Assembly: GCA_964504155.1 (NCBI GenBank)
Contig: CAZDCZ010000009.1
Location: 1 to 45,825 of the forward strand
Direction: 5' to 3'
DNA from: CAZDCZ01 sp964504155
GTDB lineage: Bacteria; Bacteroidota; Bacteroidia; Bacteroidales; UBA12077
DNA length: 45,825 nucleotides
Position 1 is the stretch's first letter. The number at the start of each line of letters is the position of its first letter. Positions 34,149 through 44,400 of this stretch are shown here, in pieces. Below the pieces are notes generated by a model that had not been told where the DNA came from, did no database searches, and was given only the letters and a program-made list of their open reading frames with translations. The position numbers and the translations under genes were made by a program.

Positions 34149-35318
34149 ATGAACAAATCGATAAGTAAAATAAAAAATACCGATTTTCTTCGAAATAGAA
34201 GATACGAGGCATTTATTTTTTTAATAATATTTTTTAGTTTTTTTGGTTTCCTAGGGCATAAGATGGGCGTAACAAACATGTTAAATACAATAATGAATAC
34301 TGCATGGGATTTACTTATGAATACAGTGTTTTTTATTATGGGTATTACAGTAATTTCAGGAGCTCTGGGCAAATTAATGATAGAATTTGGTGTTGTGCGT
34401 TTATTAGAAAAAATTCTAGCTCCATTAATGCGACCATTATTTAATCTGCCCGGTGTAGCATCTTTAGCTGCTTTAATGACATTCTTCTCAGATAATCCTG
34501 CAATAATTAGTTTAGCAAACGATAAAAATTTTAGTCGCTATTTTAAAAAGTATGAACTTATTTCGTTAACAAATTTTGGTACTGCTTTCGGAATGGGATT
34601 AATTGTTTTAACGTTTATGTCGGGTTTAGGATTTTTTAAACCTGCAATAATTGGTTTTGTCGCTGCCATTATTGGAGCCATAGTTTCTACACGTTTAATG
34701 CAATTTTTTATTAAGAATAAAATAACGAAAGAAGAAGAAGTCCGGGATTTAGTTGGAGATAAATCAAATATATCTTTTAAAACTGAAGGTGGGATTTTTT
34801 TACGAGTTTTAAATTCTATTCTCGATGGAGGTAAATCAGGTGTCGATTTAGGTCTGCAAATAATTCCCGGAGTACTTATAATAAGTACAATAGTAATGAT
34901 TATTACTTTTGGTCCTAAGGATTCTTTAATAGGATATCAGGGATTGGCATACGAAGGAGTTCCTGTACTGCCTAAGATTGCTGGCTTTTTTCATTGGTTT
35001 TTTGATGCTTTATTCGGATTTAAAAATCCTGAATTGGTTGCTTTCCCAATTACTTCTCTTGGAGCTGTTGGAGCTGCTTTATCCTTAGTAAAAGCATTTA
35101 TTGCAAAAGGAATAATTACCGGAAACGAAATAGCTGTTTTTACTGCAATGGGAATGTGCTGGAGTGGTTATTTAAGTACTCATACTGCTATGTTAGATAC
35201 TTTAAAATTCCGACGCCTAACATCAAATGCATTATTATCGCACACTATAGGTGGAATTGTAGCTGGTTCTGTGGCACATTATTTGTACTTACTTATTTCA
35301 ATATGGTTTGTTGTATAA
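34149..35318 (+). CDS. CD0519/CD1768-family membrane protein (nucleoside-recognition/Gate-like)
   Basis: A 389-residue polytopic membrane protein resembling the CD0519/CD1768 family, which contains a Gate-type region related to nucleoside transporters and spore maturation proteins. Conserved stretches seen: VISGALGKLMIEFGVVRLLEK, ALMTFFSDNPAIISLANDKN, TNFGTAFGMGLIVLTFM, and near the C-terminus FTAMGMCWSGYLSTHTAMLD. Substrate is unknown. It has its own terminator and is separated from rnfA by a terminator, so linkage to Rnf is positional. An SD-like AAGGTG precedes the ATG. Confidence 0.75.
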   Translation: MNKSISKIKNTDFLRNRRYEAFIFLIIFFSFFGFLGHKMGVTNMLNTIMNTAWDLLMNTVFFIMGITVISGALGKLMIEFGVVRLLEKILAPLMRPLFNLPGVASLAALMTFFSDNPAIISLANDKNFSRYFKKYELISLTNFGTAFGMGLIVLTFMSGLGFFKPAIIGFVAAIIGAIVSTRLMQFFIKNKITKEEEVRDLVGDKSNISFKTEGGIFLRVLNSILDGGKSGVDLGLQIIPGVLIISTIVMIITFGPKDSLIGYQGLAYEGVPVLPKIAGFFHWFFDALFGFKNPELVAFPITSLGAVGAALSLVKAFIAKGIITGNEIAVFTAMGMCWSGYLSTHTAMLDTLKFRRLTSNALLSHTIGGIVAGSVAHYLYLLISIWFVV

Positions 35319-35359
35319 AAATAAATAATATAGATTGATTAAATTTTAGGATTAATGTT

Positions 35360-35395
35360 AACAAGGCTTTTATCTTTATTGATAAAAGCCTTGTT
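35360..35395 (+). terminator. Intrinsic terminator after the membrane protein gene
   Basis: A perfect 15-bp stem (AACAAGGCTTTTATC and its complement) with a 6-base loop and a following T-run, 41 bp after the stop. Confidence 0.9.
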
Positions 35396-35462
35396 ATTTT
35401 TTAATTAATCAGATATTGATTGTATTTAATAGCAAAGTAATTTTTATATCTTTACAGAGTGA

Positions 35463-35485
35463 TGTTGTTATTATTTATAACAACA
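35463..35485 (+). promoter_or_regulatory. Leader hairpin upstream of the DEAD-box helicase gene
   Basis: TGTTGTTA and TAACAACA form an 8-bp stem with a 7-base loop, ending 29 bp before the TTG start. A possible -7 box (TATCTTTA, 35447-35454) just upstream would place the hairpin at the very 5' end of the mRNA, where it could affect stability or temperature-dependent expression. This is inference. Confidence 0.4.
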
Positions 35486-35514
35486 AATTTATATTATAAT
35501 TAAAAAGAAAAATA

Positions 35515-36741
35515 TTGAAATTTAAAGAGTTTTGTTTCGATTCTGATTTAGAAGAAGGTATTGATGCTATTGGTTTTGATGAAGCAACACCAATTCAAGA
35601 GAAAGCAATACCCATAATATTAGCTGGAAATGATATAATTGGTTCGGCTCAAACAGGTACCGGAAAAACAGCAGCTTTCCTATTTCCTATAATTCATAAA
35701 ATTATATTATCGAAAAAGCAAAAAGATATTTGTGCTTTAATAATTGTTCCAACTAGGGAACTTGCTATTCAGATAGATCAGCAAATGCAAGGATTTGCTT
35801 ATTTTACATCGGTAAGTTCAATAGCTGTATATGGTGGCGGCGATGGTTCTTCATTTGCTGTAGAAAAACAGGCGCTAACAGAAGGTGCAAACGTGGTTAT
35901 TAGTACTCCCGGTAGATTACTTGCGCACCTTAATTTGGGCTATGTAAAAATAGAAAAACTTGATTTTTTTGTGCTCGACGAAGCTGATAGGATGCTTGAT
36001 ATGGGTTTTTACGAAGATATTATTAAAATAAAATCGTACCTGCCCGAAAAAAAACAAAATTTGATGTTTGCTGCTACTATGCCCACTAAAATAAGAGAAT
36101 TAGCTCGTAAAGTATTAAATAATCCAAAAGAGATAAATATTGCTATCTCGAAACCTGCCGAAAGAATTTTGCAAATTGCTTATGTCGTTTACGATAATCA
36201 AAAACTCGACTTAGCAAAATATTTATTAATAGGAAAAGATGTACAGAGTGTAATAGTATTTTGTTCTACAAAAAGTAATACTAAGTTATTAAGTAGCGAA
36301 CTGAAAAAATCAAATTTATCTGTCGATAATATTCAATCAGATCTCGAACAAAAAGAAAGAGAGCGAGTTCTTAACGATTTTAAAAGTCATAAAATTAATG
36401 TTTTAGTTGCTACTGATATTGTTTCTCGTGGTATCGATATAGAGAATATCGATATGGTAATAAATTACGATGTGCCTAACGATGGCGAAGATTATATTCA
36501 CAGAATAGGCCGTACTGCACGAGCTAAAGCCGATGGTGTTGCTATAACATTTATTAACGAAAAAGAACAATCGAGATTCTTAGAAATAGAAAATCTCTTA
36601 GGAGACCCTATACATAAAGCAATATTGCCACATCAATTTGGTGATGCTCCTGAATATAACCCGATGAAGAAAAACAGAAATTCGGGATACAAAAAGAAAA
36701 AATATTATAGTAAAAAAAGGAAAAATACAAATCGTAAATAA
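35515..36741 (+). CDS. DEAD-box RNA helicase (RhlE-like)
   Basis: A 408-residue ATP-dependent RNA helicase, probably acting in ribosome assembly or RNA turnover. Start is TTG at 35515: it yields the usual N-terminus MKFKEFCFDSDLEEGIDAIG, and no ATG lies upstream in frame. Motifs: Q motif (TPIQEKA, 25-31), Walker A AQTGTGKT (45-52), PTRELA, DEAD (155-158), motif III AAT (186-188) instead of the common SAT, ATDIVSRGIDIENI, and HRIGRTARA. The C-terminus is short and very basic (KKNRNSGYKKKKYYSKKRKN), suited to RNA binding. It is a single-gene unit with a leader hairpin. Confidence 0.95.
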   Translation: MKFKEFCFDSDLEEGIDAIGFDEATPIQEKAIPIILAGNDIIGSAQTGTGKTAAFLFPIIHKIILSKKQKDICALIIVPTRELAIQIDQQMQGFAYFTSVSSIAVYGGGDGSSFAVEKQALTEGANVVISTPGRLLAHLNLGYVKIEKLDFFVLDEADRMLDMGFYEDIIKIKSYLPEKKQNLMFAATMPTKIRELARKVLNNPKEINIAISKPAERILQIAYVVYDNQKLDLAKYLLIGKDVQSVIVFCSTKSNTKLLSSELKKSNLSVDNIQSDLEQKERERVLNDFKSHKINVLVATDIVSRGIDIENIDMVINYDVPNDGEDYIHRIGRTARAKADGVAITFINEKEQSRFLEIENLLGDPIHKAILPHQFGDAPEYNPMKKNRNSGYKKKKYYSKKRKNTNRK

Positions 36742-36846
36742 TTGTTGTTATTTATCGCAAACATACTAAATGTTAAAATCTTAATTATGCAATGTATATG
36801 TTGTAATTAATAGAAAAAACACATAAGCTAAAAAACATTTACTCGA

Positions 36847-38973
36847 ATGAAACAGTTATATATAGATAATATCGCAAAATTATTATCAATTAGTAAAATA
36901 CAAGTAGAAAGAACTATAAGTCTGATTTCTGAAGGGGCTACCGTTCCGTTTATTAGCCGGTATAGAAAAGAGATGACAGGTAGTTTAGATGAAGTTCAAA
37001 TAATGCAGATAAAAGAAGAACTAGCTAAACTACAAGAGATTGATAAAAGACGCGAAGCTATTATAAAATCTATTGACGAGCAAGAGAAATTAACCGATGA
37101 GTTAAGCGCAAAACTAAATGCTGCAACTAGCTTAACTGAACTCGAAGACTTATATCTTCCATATAAGCAAAAAAGAAAAACAAGAGGTACAAAAGCAAAA
37201 GAAAAGGGATTAGAACCTCTTGCAAAAATTATAATGAAACAGCAAGAAACAGATATTGAGTTTAAGGCTGAAGAGTTTTTGTCTGATGAGGTCGAAACAA
37301 TTGAAGATGCACTACAAGGGGCAAGAGATATTGTTGCAGAATGGGTTAATGAGAGTCAGTTGGCAAGAAATAGAATACGACGAATTTATAAAAACGAAGC
37401 ACTAATCTCAACGAAACTTGTAAAAGGAAAAGAAGAAGAAGGCCAAAAGTATTCTGATTATTTCGAGTGGACAGAATTATTAAAGTCGTGTCCATCGCAT
37501 AGGTTTTTGGCTATGCGAAGGGGTGAAACAGAAGGATTCTTGCGTTTTAGTATTGATATAGAAAAAGATAAAGCATTAGATACCCTGCATAATATTTTTG
37601 TAAAAGGTAAAAGCCGAATTTCCGAACAAGTTACTATTGCTATTAGCGATAGTTTTAAGCGATTAATTTCTCCATCTATGGAGACAGAATTTAAATCGTT
37701 ATCTAAAGAAAAAGCCGATGAAAAAGCTATTATGGTTTTTGCCGATAATATGCGACAATTACTGTTGTCGTCGCCATTAGGACAAAAAAGAGTATTGGCT
37801 ATTGATCCGGGATATCGCTCAGGGTGTAAAGTTGTTTGTCTCGATGCACAAGGGAATTTGTTATATAACGAGAATATATATCCACATAAACCACAAGAAG
37901 AAAGAAAACAAGCATCGAAAAAAATAATATCGATGATTGATGCTTATAAAATTGACGCAATTGCTATTGGTAATGGAACAGCAAGTAGAGAAACAGAAAG
38001 TTTTGTAAGGAACTTAAAATTCAAAGAAGATATTCAAGTATTTGTTGTTAGCGAAGATGGAGCATCGGTTTATTCAGCATCTAAGGTGGCTCGAGAAGAG
38101 TTTCCCCAGTATGATGTTACTGTACGTGGAGCCGTTTCTATTGGTAGAAGATTAATTGACCCATTGGCAGAATTGGTAAAGATCGACCCAAAAGCAATTG
38201 GTGTTGGACAATATCAACACGATGTGGATCAAACTAAATTAAAAGAGAAGTTAGACCAAGTTGTTGAGAGTTGTGTTAATCTTGTAGGTGTAAATGTTAA
38301 TACAGCCAGCAAACATCTTTTAACATATGTTGCAGGATTGGGTCCACAATTAGCCCAGAATATTGTTGATTTTAGAAAAGAAAATGGAGCTTTAAAAAAT
38401 CGCAAAGAAATAAAGAAGATTAAGCGTATGGGCGAAAAAGCCTTTCAACAATGCGGAGGTTTTCTTAGAATCGATAATTCAGATAACCCATTAGATAATA
38501 GCGCAGTGCACCCCGAGAGTTATCATATTGTTGAAAAAATGGCTAAAGATAATTCTTGTAAAGTTATTGATTTAATAAAGAACGAAAGTATTAGAAAATC
38601 AATTAAGCTTGAACAATATGCTAGCGAGAAAATTGGTATGCCTACTCTTAACGATATAATGAAAGAGTTGGCAAAGCCGGGACTCGACCCTCGGACTAAA
38701 ATAAAAATGTTTGAGTTTGCCGATGATATTTATTCTATCGACGATATTAGAATTGGAATGGTAGTGCCCGGAATTATTACTAATATTACTAACTTTGGAG
38801 CTTTTGTAGATATTGGGATTAAACAAGATGGACTTGTGCATATTTCTAATATGGCAGATAGGTACATCTCCGACCCCGGCGAAGTTGTAAGTCTTCATCA
38901 GCATGTTAAAGTAAGAATTATTGATTTAGATATTCCAAGAAAGAGAATACAATTATCGATGAAAGATATTTAA
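36847..38973 (+). CDS. tex: Tex-family RNA-binding protein with S1 domain
   Basis: A 708-residue transcription accessory protein that binds nucleic acids. It has the Tex N-terminal helical region (TVPFISRYRKEMTGSLDEVQI), the YqgF/RNase H-like domain (VLAIDPGYRSGCKV, about 317-330), helix-hairpin-helix repeats (about 480-570: NTASKHLLTYVAGLGPQLAQ, FRKENGALKNRKEIKKIKRM) and a C-terminal S1 domain (about 638-707: GMVVPGIITNITNFGAFVDI, GLVHISNM). Full-length and typical. It stands alone between the helicase and the LytTR gene. Confidence 0.96.
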   Translation: MKQLYIDNIAKLLSISKIQVERTISLISEGATVPFISRYRKEMTGSLDEVQIMQIKEELAKLQEIDKRREAIIKSIDEQEKLTDELSAKLNAATSLTELEDLYLPYKQKRKTRGTKAKEKGLEPLAKIIMKQQETDIEFKAEEFLSDEVETIEDALQGARDIVAEWVNESQLARNRIRRIYKNEALISTKLVKGKEEEGQKYSDYFEWTELLKSCPSHRFLAMRRGETEGFLRFSIDIEKDKALDTLHNIFVKGKSRISEQVTIAISDSFKRLISPSMETEFKSLSKEKADEKAIMVFADNMRQLLLSSPLGQKRVLAIDPGYRSGCKVVCLDAQGNLLYNENIYPHKPQEERKQASKKIISMIDAYKIDAIAIGNGTASRETESFVRNLKFKEDIQVFVVSEDGASVYSASKVAREEFPQYDVTVRGAVSIGRRLIDPLAELVKIDPKAIGVGQYQHDVDQTKLKEKLDQVVESCVNLVGVNVNTASKHLLTYVAGLGPQLAQNIVDFRKENGALKNRKEIKKIKRMGEKAFQQCGGFLRIDNSDNPLDNSAVHPESYHIVEKMAKDNSCKVIDLIKNESIRKSIKLEQYASEKIGMPTLNDIMKELAKPGLDPRTKIKMFEFADDIYSIDDIRIGMVVPGIITNITNFGAFVDIGIKQDGLVHISNMADRYISDPGEVVSLHQHVKVRIIDLDIPRKRIQLSMKDI

Positions 38974-39183
38974 TTTATTATAATTTAAGAGCTTATAAAA
39001 ATGTATTTGTTGTGTAATTGAGTTTTTTTTGTAAAAACTTTGTGTTATAAAAAAAAATAGTGATTTTTGATAATTATATAATTGATTTTTATACAAAAGA
39101 AATTATTTGAGTGCTAGTAAAAGTATTGTTTATTGAGATATTGTGAATGAGTTTCGAATAGTATTAAAAATGTTTTAAGTAAT

Positions 39184-40044
39184 ATGTTTAAATTTTTAAA
39201 AAGACCATACCCTTTTAATGTTGATTTAAAGAAAAATGTAAAAATATTATTTTTTGTTAGTTTTTTTATTTTTGTGTTTTTGCTTTTTTTTCAACCATTT
39301 AAAGTTGATGCTTTAAATCGTATAGAGAAAATTTATTTGATTAGTGGTTTAGTAATTGTAACTTTTCTTTCATTAAGTTTGAATTTATTATTTATTCCAT
39401 TGGCATTTAAAAAAATATTCAATACCCAAAAGTGGAATGTTAGGAAAGAAATAATGTGGAATCTTTGGATTTTATTTACAATAGCGGGAGGATATTTTAC
39501 ATATTTTCAAATGATTGGAATGTTTGAAGTAAGTTTTATTTTAATAGCTAAAATTGTTGCTGTTAGCAGTATTCCAATTACTGTCCTAATTACTTTTAAA
39601 CGAACCGATCTTTTAAGACTGTATTTAAAAACCGCAAAGGAATTAAATAAAAGATTTGATGATAAAAAAAACGAAGATGAAAAAAAAGTTTATTTTGTTT
39701 CAAATTATAGTAAAGATAATTTAACTATAAAAATAAATTCATTGTTATTTGTTCGTTCGGCAAATAATTACGTCGAAATTTTTTGGAAAGAGAATAATGC
39801 TGTAAAAAAGAAACTTATTAGAAGTACTTTAAAAAATATTGAAGAAACTCTAAAAGAATATACTTTCATAATAAAATGTCATCGAACAAATATTGTAAAT
39901 ATCGAAAATATAAAAAAAATTGTTAAAAGTTCTCAAGGATATAAGTTGTTTTTCGAAAAGGTAGATTTTCCTATATTAGTTTCGAAAAAATATTTTATGC
40001 ATTTCAGAGAGTTAATAAAAAAAAAGACACTATTATTAGTGTAA
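39184..40044 (+). CDS. Membrane-anchored LytTR-family transcriptional regulator
   Basis: A 286-residue protein with four predicted membrane helices (about 20-38, 50-72, 88-107, 111-134), a charged linker (DKKNEDEKK), and a C-terminal LytTR DNA-binding domain (about 180-283: INSLLFVRSANNYVEIFWKE, LIRSTLKNIEETLKEY, IIKCHRTNIVNIENI). There is no receiver domain, so control must come through the membrane part or a partner. Spacers of about 210 bp upstream and 135 bp downstream suggest it is monocistronic. Targets unknown; the neighbouring flavoprotein gene is a reasonable candidate. Confidence 0.88.
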   Translation: MFKFLKRPYPFNVDLKKNVKILFFVSFFIFVFLLFFQPFKVDALNRIEKIYLISGLVIVTFLSLSLNLLFIPLAFKKIFNTQKWNVRKEIMWNLWILFTIAGGYFTYFQMIGMFEVSFILIAKIVAVSSIPITVLITFKRTDLLRLYLKTAKELNKRFDDKKNEDEKKVYFVSNYSKDNLTIKINSLLFVRSANNYVEIFWKENNAVKKKLIRSTLKNIEETLKEYTFIIKCHRTNIVNIENIKKIVKSSQGYKLFFEKVDFPILVSKKYFMHFRELIKKKTLLLV

Positions 40045-40119
40045 TTTCGCAACTAAAAAAATACGTTTCACACCTAAACTTTAATTTTTGCAACTATTAT
40101 GTTGCTGTAAGCCCTAAAA

Positions 40120-40151
40120 TTTGTAGTGTATAGAGCTTAGATATACTTTTG
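40120..40151 (+). promoter_or_regulatory. Promoter of the nitronate monooxygenase-like gene
   Basis: TTTG (40120-40123), 20 bp, TACTTTTG (40144-40151): an excellent match to the Bacteroidota promoter consensus, 28 bp before the ATG. Confidence 0.75.
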
Positions 40152-40179
40152 CTTCAGAAATATAAATAAAGCAAAAATT

Positions 40180-41310
40180 ATGAAAGCATTTAACATTGGA
40201 AATCTAAAAGTTAAGTTGCCTATTATACAAGGCGGAATGGGAGTAGGGATATCATTATCGAATTTAGCAGCCGCTGTTGCTAACGAAGGCGGTATTGGTG
40301 TAATATCTGCTGTTGCTATAGGAATGACAATTCCGGATTATAAAAAGAATTTTCGTAAAGCAAATCTCGATGGTTTACGTAACGAAATAAGAAAAGCTCG
40401 TGCAAAAACAAAAGGTATTCTCGGCGTAAACATTATGATGGCTGTTACCGATTACGAAGATTTGATGAAAGTTGCCATTGATGAGAAGATTGATGTTATA
40501 TTTATTGGTGCAGGATTACCATTAAGACGACCGTCAACTATCTCTGAAGAGACTTGGTTAAATACCGAAACAAAAATTATCCCTAAAGTATCGTCTGCAC
40601 GTGCAGCAAAAACATTGTTTCAGTTTTGGGCTAAAAAATATAATAAAGTGCCCGATGCTATTGTAATAGAAGGACCGCTTGCCGGTGGGCATCTTGGATT
40701 TAAAAAAGATGAAGTTGAAGATGTAACTCAATCATTAGAAAATATTGTTTCTGATACTGTAGCTGAAATAAAAGTTTTCGAGAAACAATTTTCTAAAGAA
40801 ATTCCAGTAATTGCAGGTGGTGGAATTTATACAGGCGAAGATATTTATAATATATTGCAAAAAGGAGCCAAAGCTGTTAAAATGGGGACTCGATTTGTTA
40901 CTACTCACGAATGCGATGCTTCTATTAAGTTTAAAGAAACTTATTTAAACAGTACCGAAAAAGATATAACAATTATCGATAGCCCTGTTGGATTGCCTGG
41001 TAGAGTTGTAAATAATGAGTTTGTAAAAAAAATTAAAGCAGGAGTTCAAAAACCAATTAAATGTCCATGGAAATGTCTTAAGACATGCGATTTTAGAAAA
41101 GCTCCTTTTTGTATTGCCGAAGCACTTAATAATGCTGCAAAAGGAAATTTGAAAGATGGTTTTGCTTTTGCCGGATCTAAAGCATTTATGGCAACGAGAA
41201 TAATGTCTGTTAAAGAAACTTTTATGCAGTTACTTCAAGAATACAACGAGAAAAAGGTAAACAATAATTCTTTTAATACTTTATATGAGTACGAGTTATC
41301 TTGTGCTTAA
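40180..41310 (+). CDS. Nitronate monooxygenase-like FMN flavoprotein with Cys cluster
   Basis: A TIM-barrel flavoprotein of the NPD/FabK family, 376 residues. Family signatures: PIIQGGMGVGISLSNLAAAV (13-33 region), GVNIMMAVTDYEDLM, a His in EGPLAGGHLGFKKDE, and VIAGGGIYTGEDI then GAKAVKMGTRFVTTHEC for FMN phosphate binding. A C-terminal C-x3-C-x3-C-x7-C group (Cys295, 299, 303, 311; KCPWKCLKTCDF then APFC) is present, suggestive of a metal or Fe-S site, and is a feature of an anaerobe-type subfamily. Likely an oxidoreductase; true substrate unknown. It has its own promoter and terminator. Confidence 0.88.
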   Translation: MKAFNIGNLKVKLPIIQGGMGVGISLSNLAAAVANEGGIGVISAVAIGMTIPDYKKNFRKANLDGLRNEIRKARAKTKGILGVNIMMAVTDYEDLMKVAIDEKIDVIFIGAGLPLRRPSTISEETWLNTETKIIPKVSSARAAKTLFQFWAKKYNKVPDAIVIEGPLAGGHLGFKKDEVEDVTQSLENIVSDTVAEIKVFEKQFSKEIPVIAGGGIYTGEDIYNILQKGAKAVKMGTRFVTTHECDASIKFKETYLNSTEKDITIIDSPVGLPGRVVNNEFVKKIKAGVQKPIKCPWKCLKTCDFRKAPFCIAEALNNAAKGNLKDGFAFAGSKAFMATRIMSVKETFMQLLQEYNEKKVNNNSFNTLYEYELSCA

Positions 41311-41335
41311 ATAAAAGAAAAAATATTGTGTAAAT

Positions 41336-41370
41336 AAAAGCGTGTCAGAATATTGTTTTGACACGCTTTT
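41336..41370. terminator. Bidirectional terminator between convergent genes
   Basis: A 12-bp perfect stem (AAAAGCGTGTCA / TGACACGCTTTT) extendable by three weaker pairs, with A- and T-runs on the two sides, between the flavoprotein gene and the convergent sensor kinase gene. Confidence 0.88.
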
Positions 41371-41406
41371 TTAGGACTAGATATTATTAACTTTAGTTAA
41401 TAATAT

Positions 41407-44400
41407 CTATATATACATTGAGATGATACTAAAAAGTTTGTCTTTAGTAATAGGTTTAGAAATATAATTGTCGCAACCGGAAGCTAAGCATATTCTTCGA
41501 TCGTTTTCCATTGCAAAAGCAGTTTGTGCAATTATAGGAATTGTTGTATTGAATTTTCGTATTTCTTTTGTAGCTGAAAGACCATCTAATATTGGCATTT
41601 TTATATCCATTAGAATGATATCCGGATTGTTTTCTTTACATTGATTAATTGCCTCAATACCATTTCCTACAATAATTAATTTTGCTTGTGATTTTTTGAA
41701 AAGCATTTCAAGATACCGAATGTTACTTTTTTCGTCTTCGGCAATTAATATTGTTTTATTTTTCCAGTTATAAGCATTGTCTGAAATAAGCATATTTTTT
41801 ACATTTTGTTTATCTGAAATTTGATTCGAATAAGGTAGAGTAAAATAAAATGTGGAACCATTATTGGGTTCTGAACTTAAGTTAATAGATCCCCCAAGTA
41901 ATTCAACAAGATTTTTGCAAATAGCTAAACCTAAGCCGGAACCACGATAAAGTTTATTCTTATTGATTTCTATTTTACCAAATCGTTTAAAAATTTCTTG
42001 TTGTTGATTTTTTGTGAGTCCAATACCCGAATCTTTAACATAAAATCTAATAATAGATGAAGAGTTGTTGTCTTTAAGAATATTATAACCAAATTCAACA
42101 AAACCATTATCGGTAAATTTTATGGCATTATCAATAAGGTTTGTTAAAATTTGTTTTACTCGTAAAGGGTCAGTGTAAAGTTCTAAATCTTTGTTTATAA
42201 CATCATTAGCGATTATTAGTTTAATATTATCTTTATTTAGTTGCTTAATTTTTGTTGAAAATACATTGAATAAATCCGAAAATGTCGTTTTTATATTAAA
42301 TTGTTGTTTCTCGATTTTTAGTTGTTCGGCTTCTATTTTAGCTATATCAATAATGTCATTTATTAATTGTAGTAGGGTGTGACTGTTTTGAATTATATGT
42401 TGATGTAGCTCGTTTTTCTCATTCGTATCGAGATCTTCATCAGTTAATAAATTAGAGAAACCGATAATAGCATTCATCGGGGTTCTTATTTCGTGTGACA
42501 TATTTGCTAAAAAAGCACTTTTTAATTTATCCGATTCTTCAGCTTTTTCTTTTGCTATCTCAAGGTCTTTGGTACGTTTTTCTACTAGTTTCTCTAAATT
42601 ATTTCTATGTTTTTCTAATTCAGTATTTTGTTGTTCTATAAACTCTTTTTGTAATCTGGAAAAATCATGTTGGGCTTCTATCTCGTCTTTTTGTTGTAAA
42701 ATCTCCATCTCAGCCATTTTGATGCTGGTAATGTCAGAATCTATTGCAATAAACTTAGTTATTTTATTATCATCATTAATTATTGGAGTTAATGTTCTTT
42801 GTGTCCATATTTTAGTTTTTGTCTTTGTAATATTCAGGGCTTCGTAAATTGTGCTTTTTTTAATGGAAATGCATTTTTTTATATTTTGTTTAATTTTAGG
42901 AATTATAGTTTCGTAAATAAGGGTTTTGTACTTTTCCTCCGAGAAATCTTCCAGAGTATAGCCATAAAGTCTTGTGAAACCTTCATTTATCCATTCTATT
43001 TTCCCTTTATCAGAAAAAATCATTACGGCATTATCAGTTTCTTTTGCTGCAATAGATAATTGCTTAAGTTTTTTATTCGATATCTCTAGAGTTTTCGATT
43101 GATTTAATAATTCTTCTTTTTGTTTGTTAATCTTAGATGTTCGTTGTATAATTATTTGCTCAAGTTTTTTATTTGATTTTTTCAATTTTATAGTGTATGA
43201 TTTTATCAAGAAATAGATTATTAGTGATAGTAAAAGAATGTACGAGATATATGCTATAATTGTATGATACCATGGTTTTAAAATCTTAAATCTGTATTGA
43301 GCAATAGTACTGTAATTTTTAAACGAATTTATTGCTCTTACAGTAAATATGTATTCTCCAAAGCGCAAATTAGTATATTCCTTAAATGTTTGTAAAGAAT
43401 TTTTCGACCAATTTTTATCGTATCCTTCAAGTTTGTATTGATATTTTATTCCATCTTTCTTTTCGTAAAATGTTGATGAATAATAAAAAGTTAACGAATT
43501 GTTTTTGTAATTTATTTCTGGAATAGTGCTATTCTCTTTTGTTGCAGTGCCGTAAAAAATTATTGAATCATTATTAATTTTAACTTTTCGTATTAATGTA
43601 TTATATGGTTTGTTGTAATTAATAGTGTCGGCATATAAATCGTAGCGAATAAGTCCGTCTGCTCCACCTATCCAAGTAATTCCATTTTTATCATTATAAA
43701 TATTATAAATACTTATTTGCGGAATTCTATTAAAAACTGTGTTGTTCCATTTATAAGTACTGTCAGATATTCTTTTTAAATAGCCTAAAGAATATTCTTT
43801 TGTGTTAAGAGAGCTAATCCAAATATTCTTATTTGGGTCTTCTTGTGCAATGTATATTGGTTGATGTTTATCTGTAAGAAATTCTGATAGTTTTTCTTCG
43901 CGAAAGAATCTATTTTCCGATTTATTAAAAGAATATAGTCCGTCTTTTGTTGCAAAAATAGTTTTATTATTAAATTCAGAAACTTGTATTTCAGTTAAAT
44001 TCTTTAAACCACTATTTTTGTCATAAGAAGTGATTTCTGCAGAATTAATATTTTTATTCTTAAAACTAATATGTGAAATATTTTTAAATCCCGATGATAC
44101 CCATAAATTACCATTTTTTTCTTCAAAGAAAAATTTAATTGAATGCTCGAAGCCTGGAATTTTCCCTATGTAATTAAATTCTCCGTTCGAAAATTTAAGT
44201 AATTCTAATCCTTTTCTAGTTGGTATGTAAATACGATTAGGATAAAATTTAGAAGGGAATATGTTAAAACAAATGCTATGTAAAGCAATATGTTTCTTTT
44301 TATTGTTTTCGAATTTGTAAACTCCGGTATTTGTTCCAATAAGTATTGTCGATTGCGACGATTTTGGATGTTTATAATCTACAATACACCAGGATTGACC

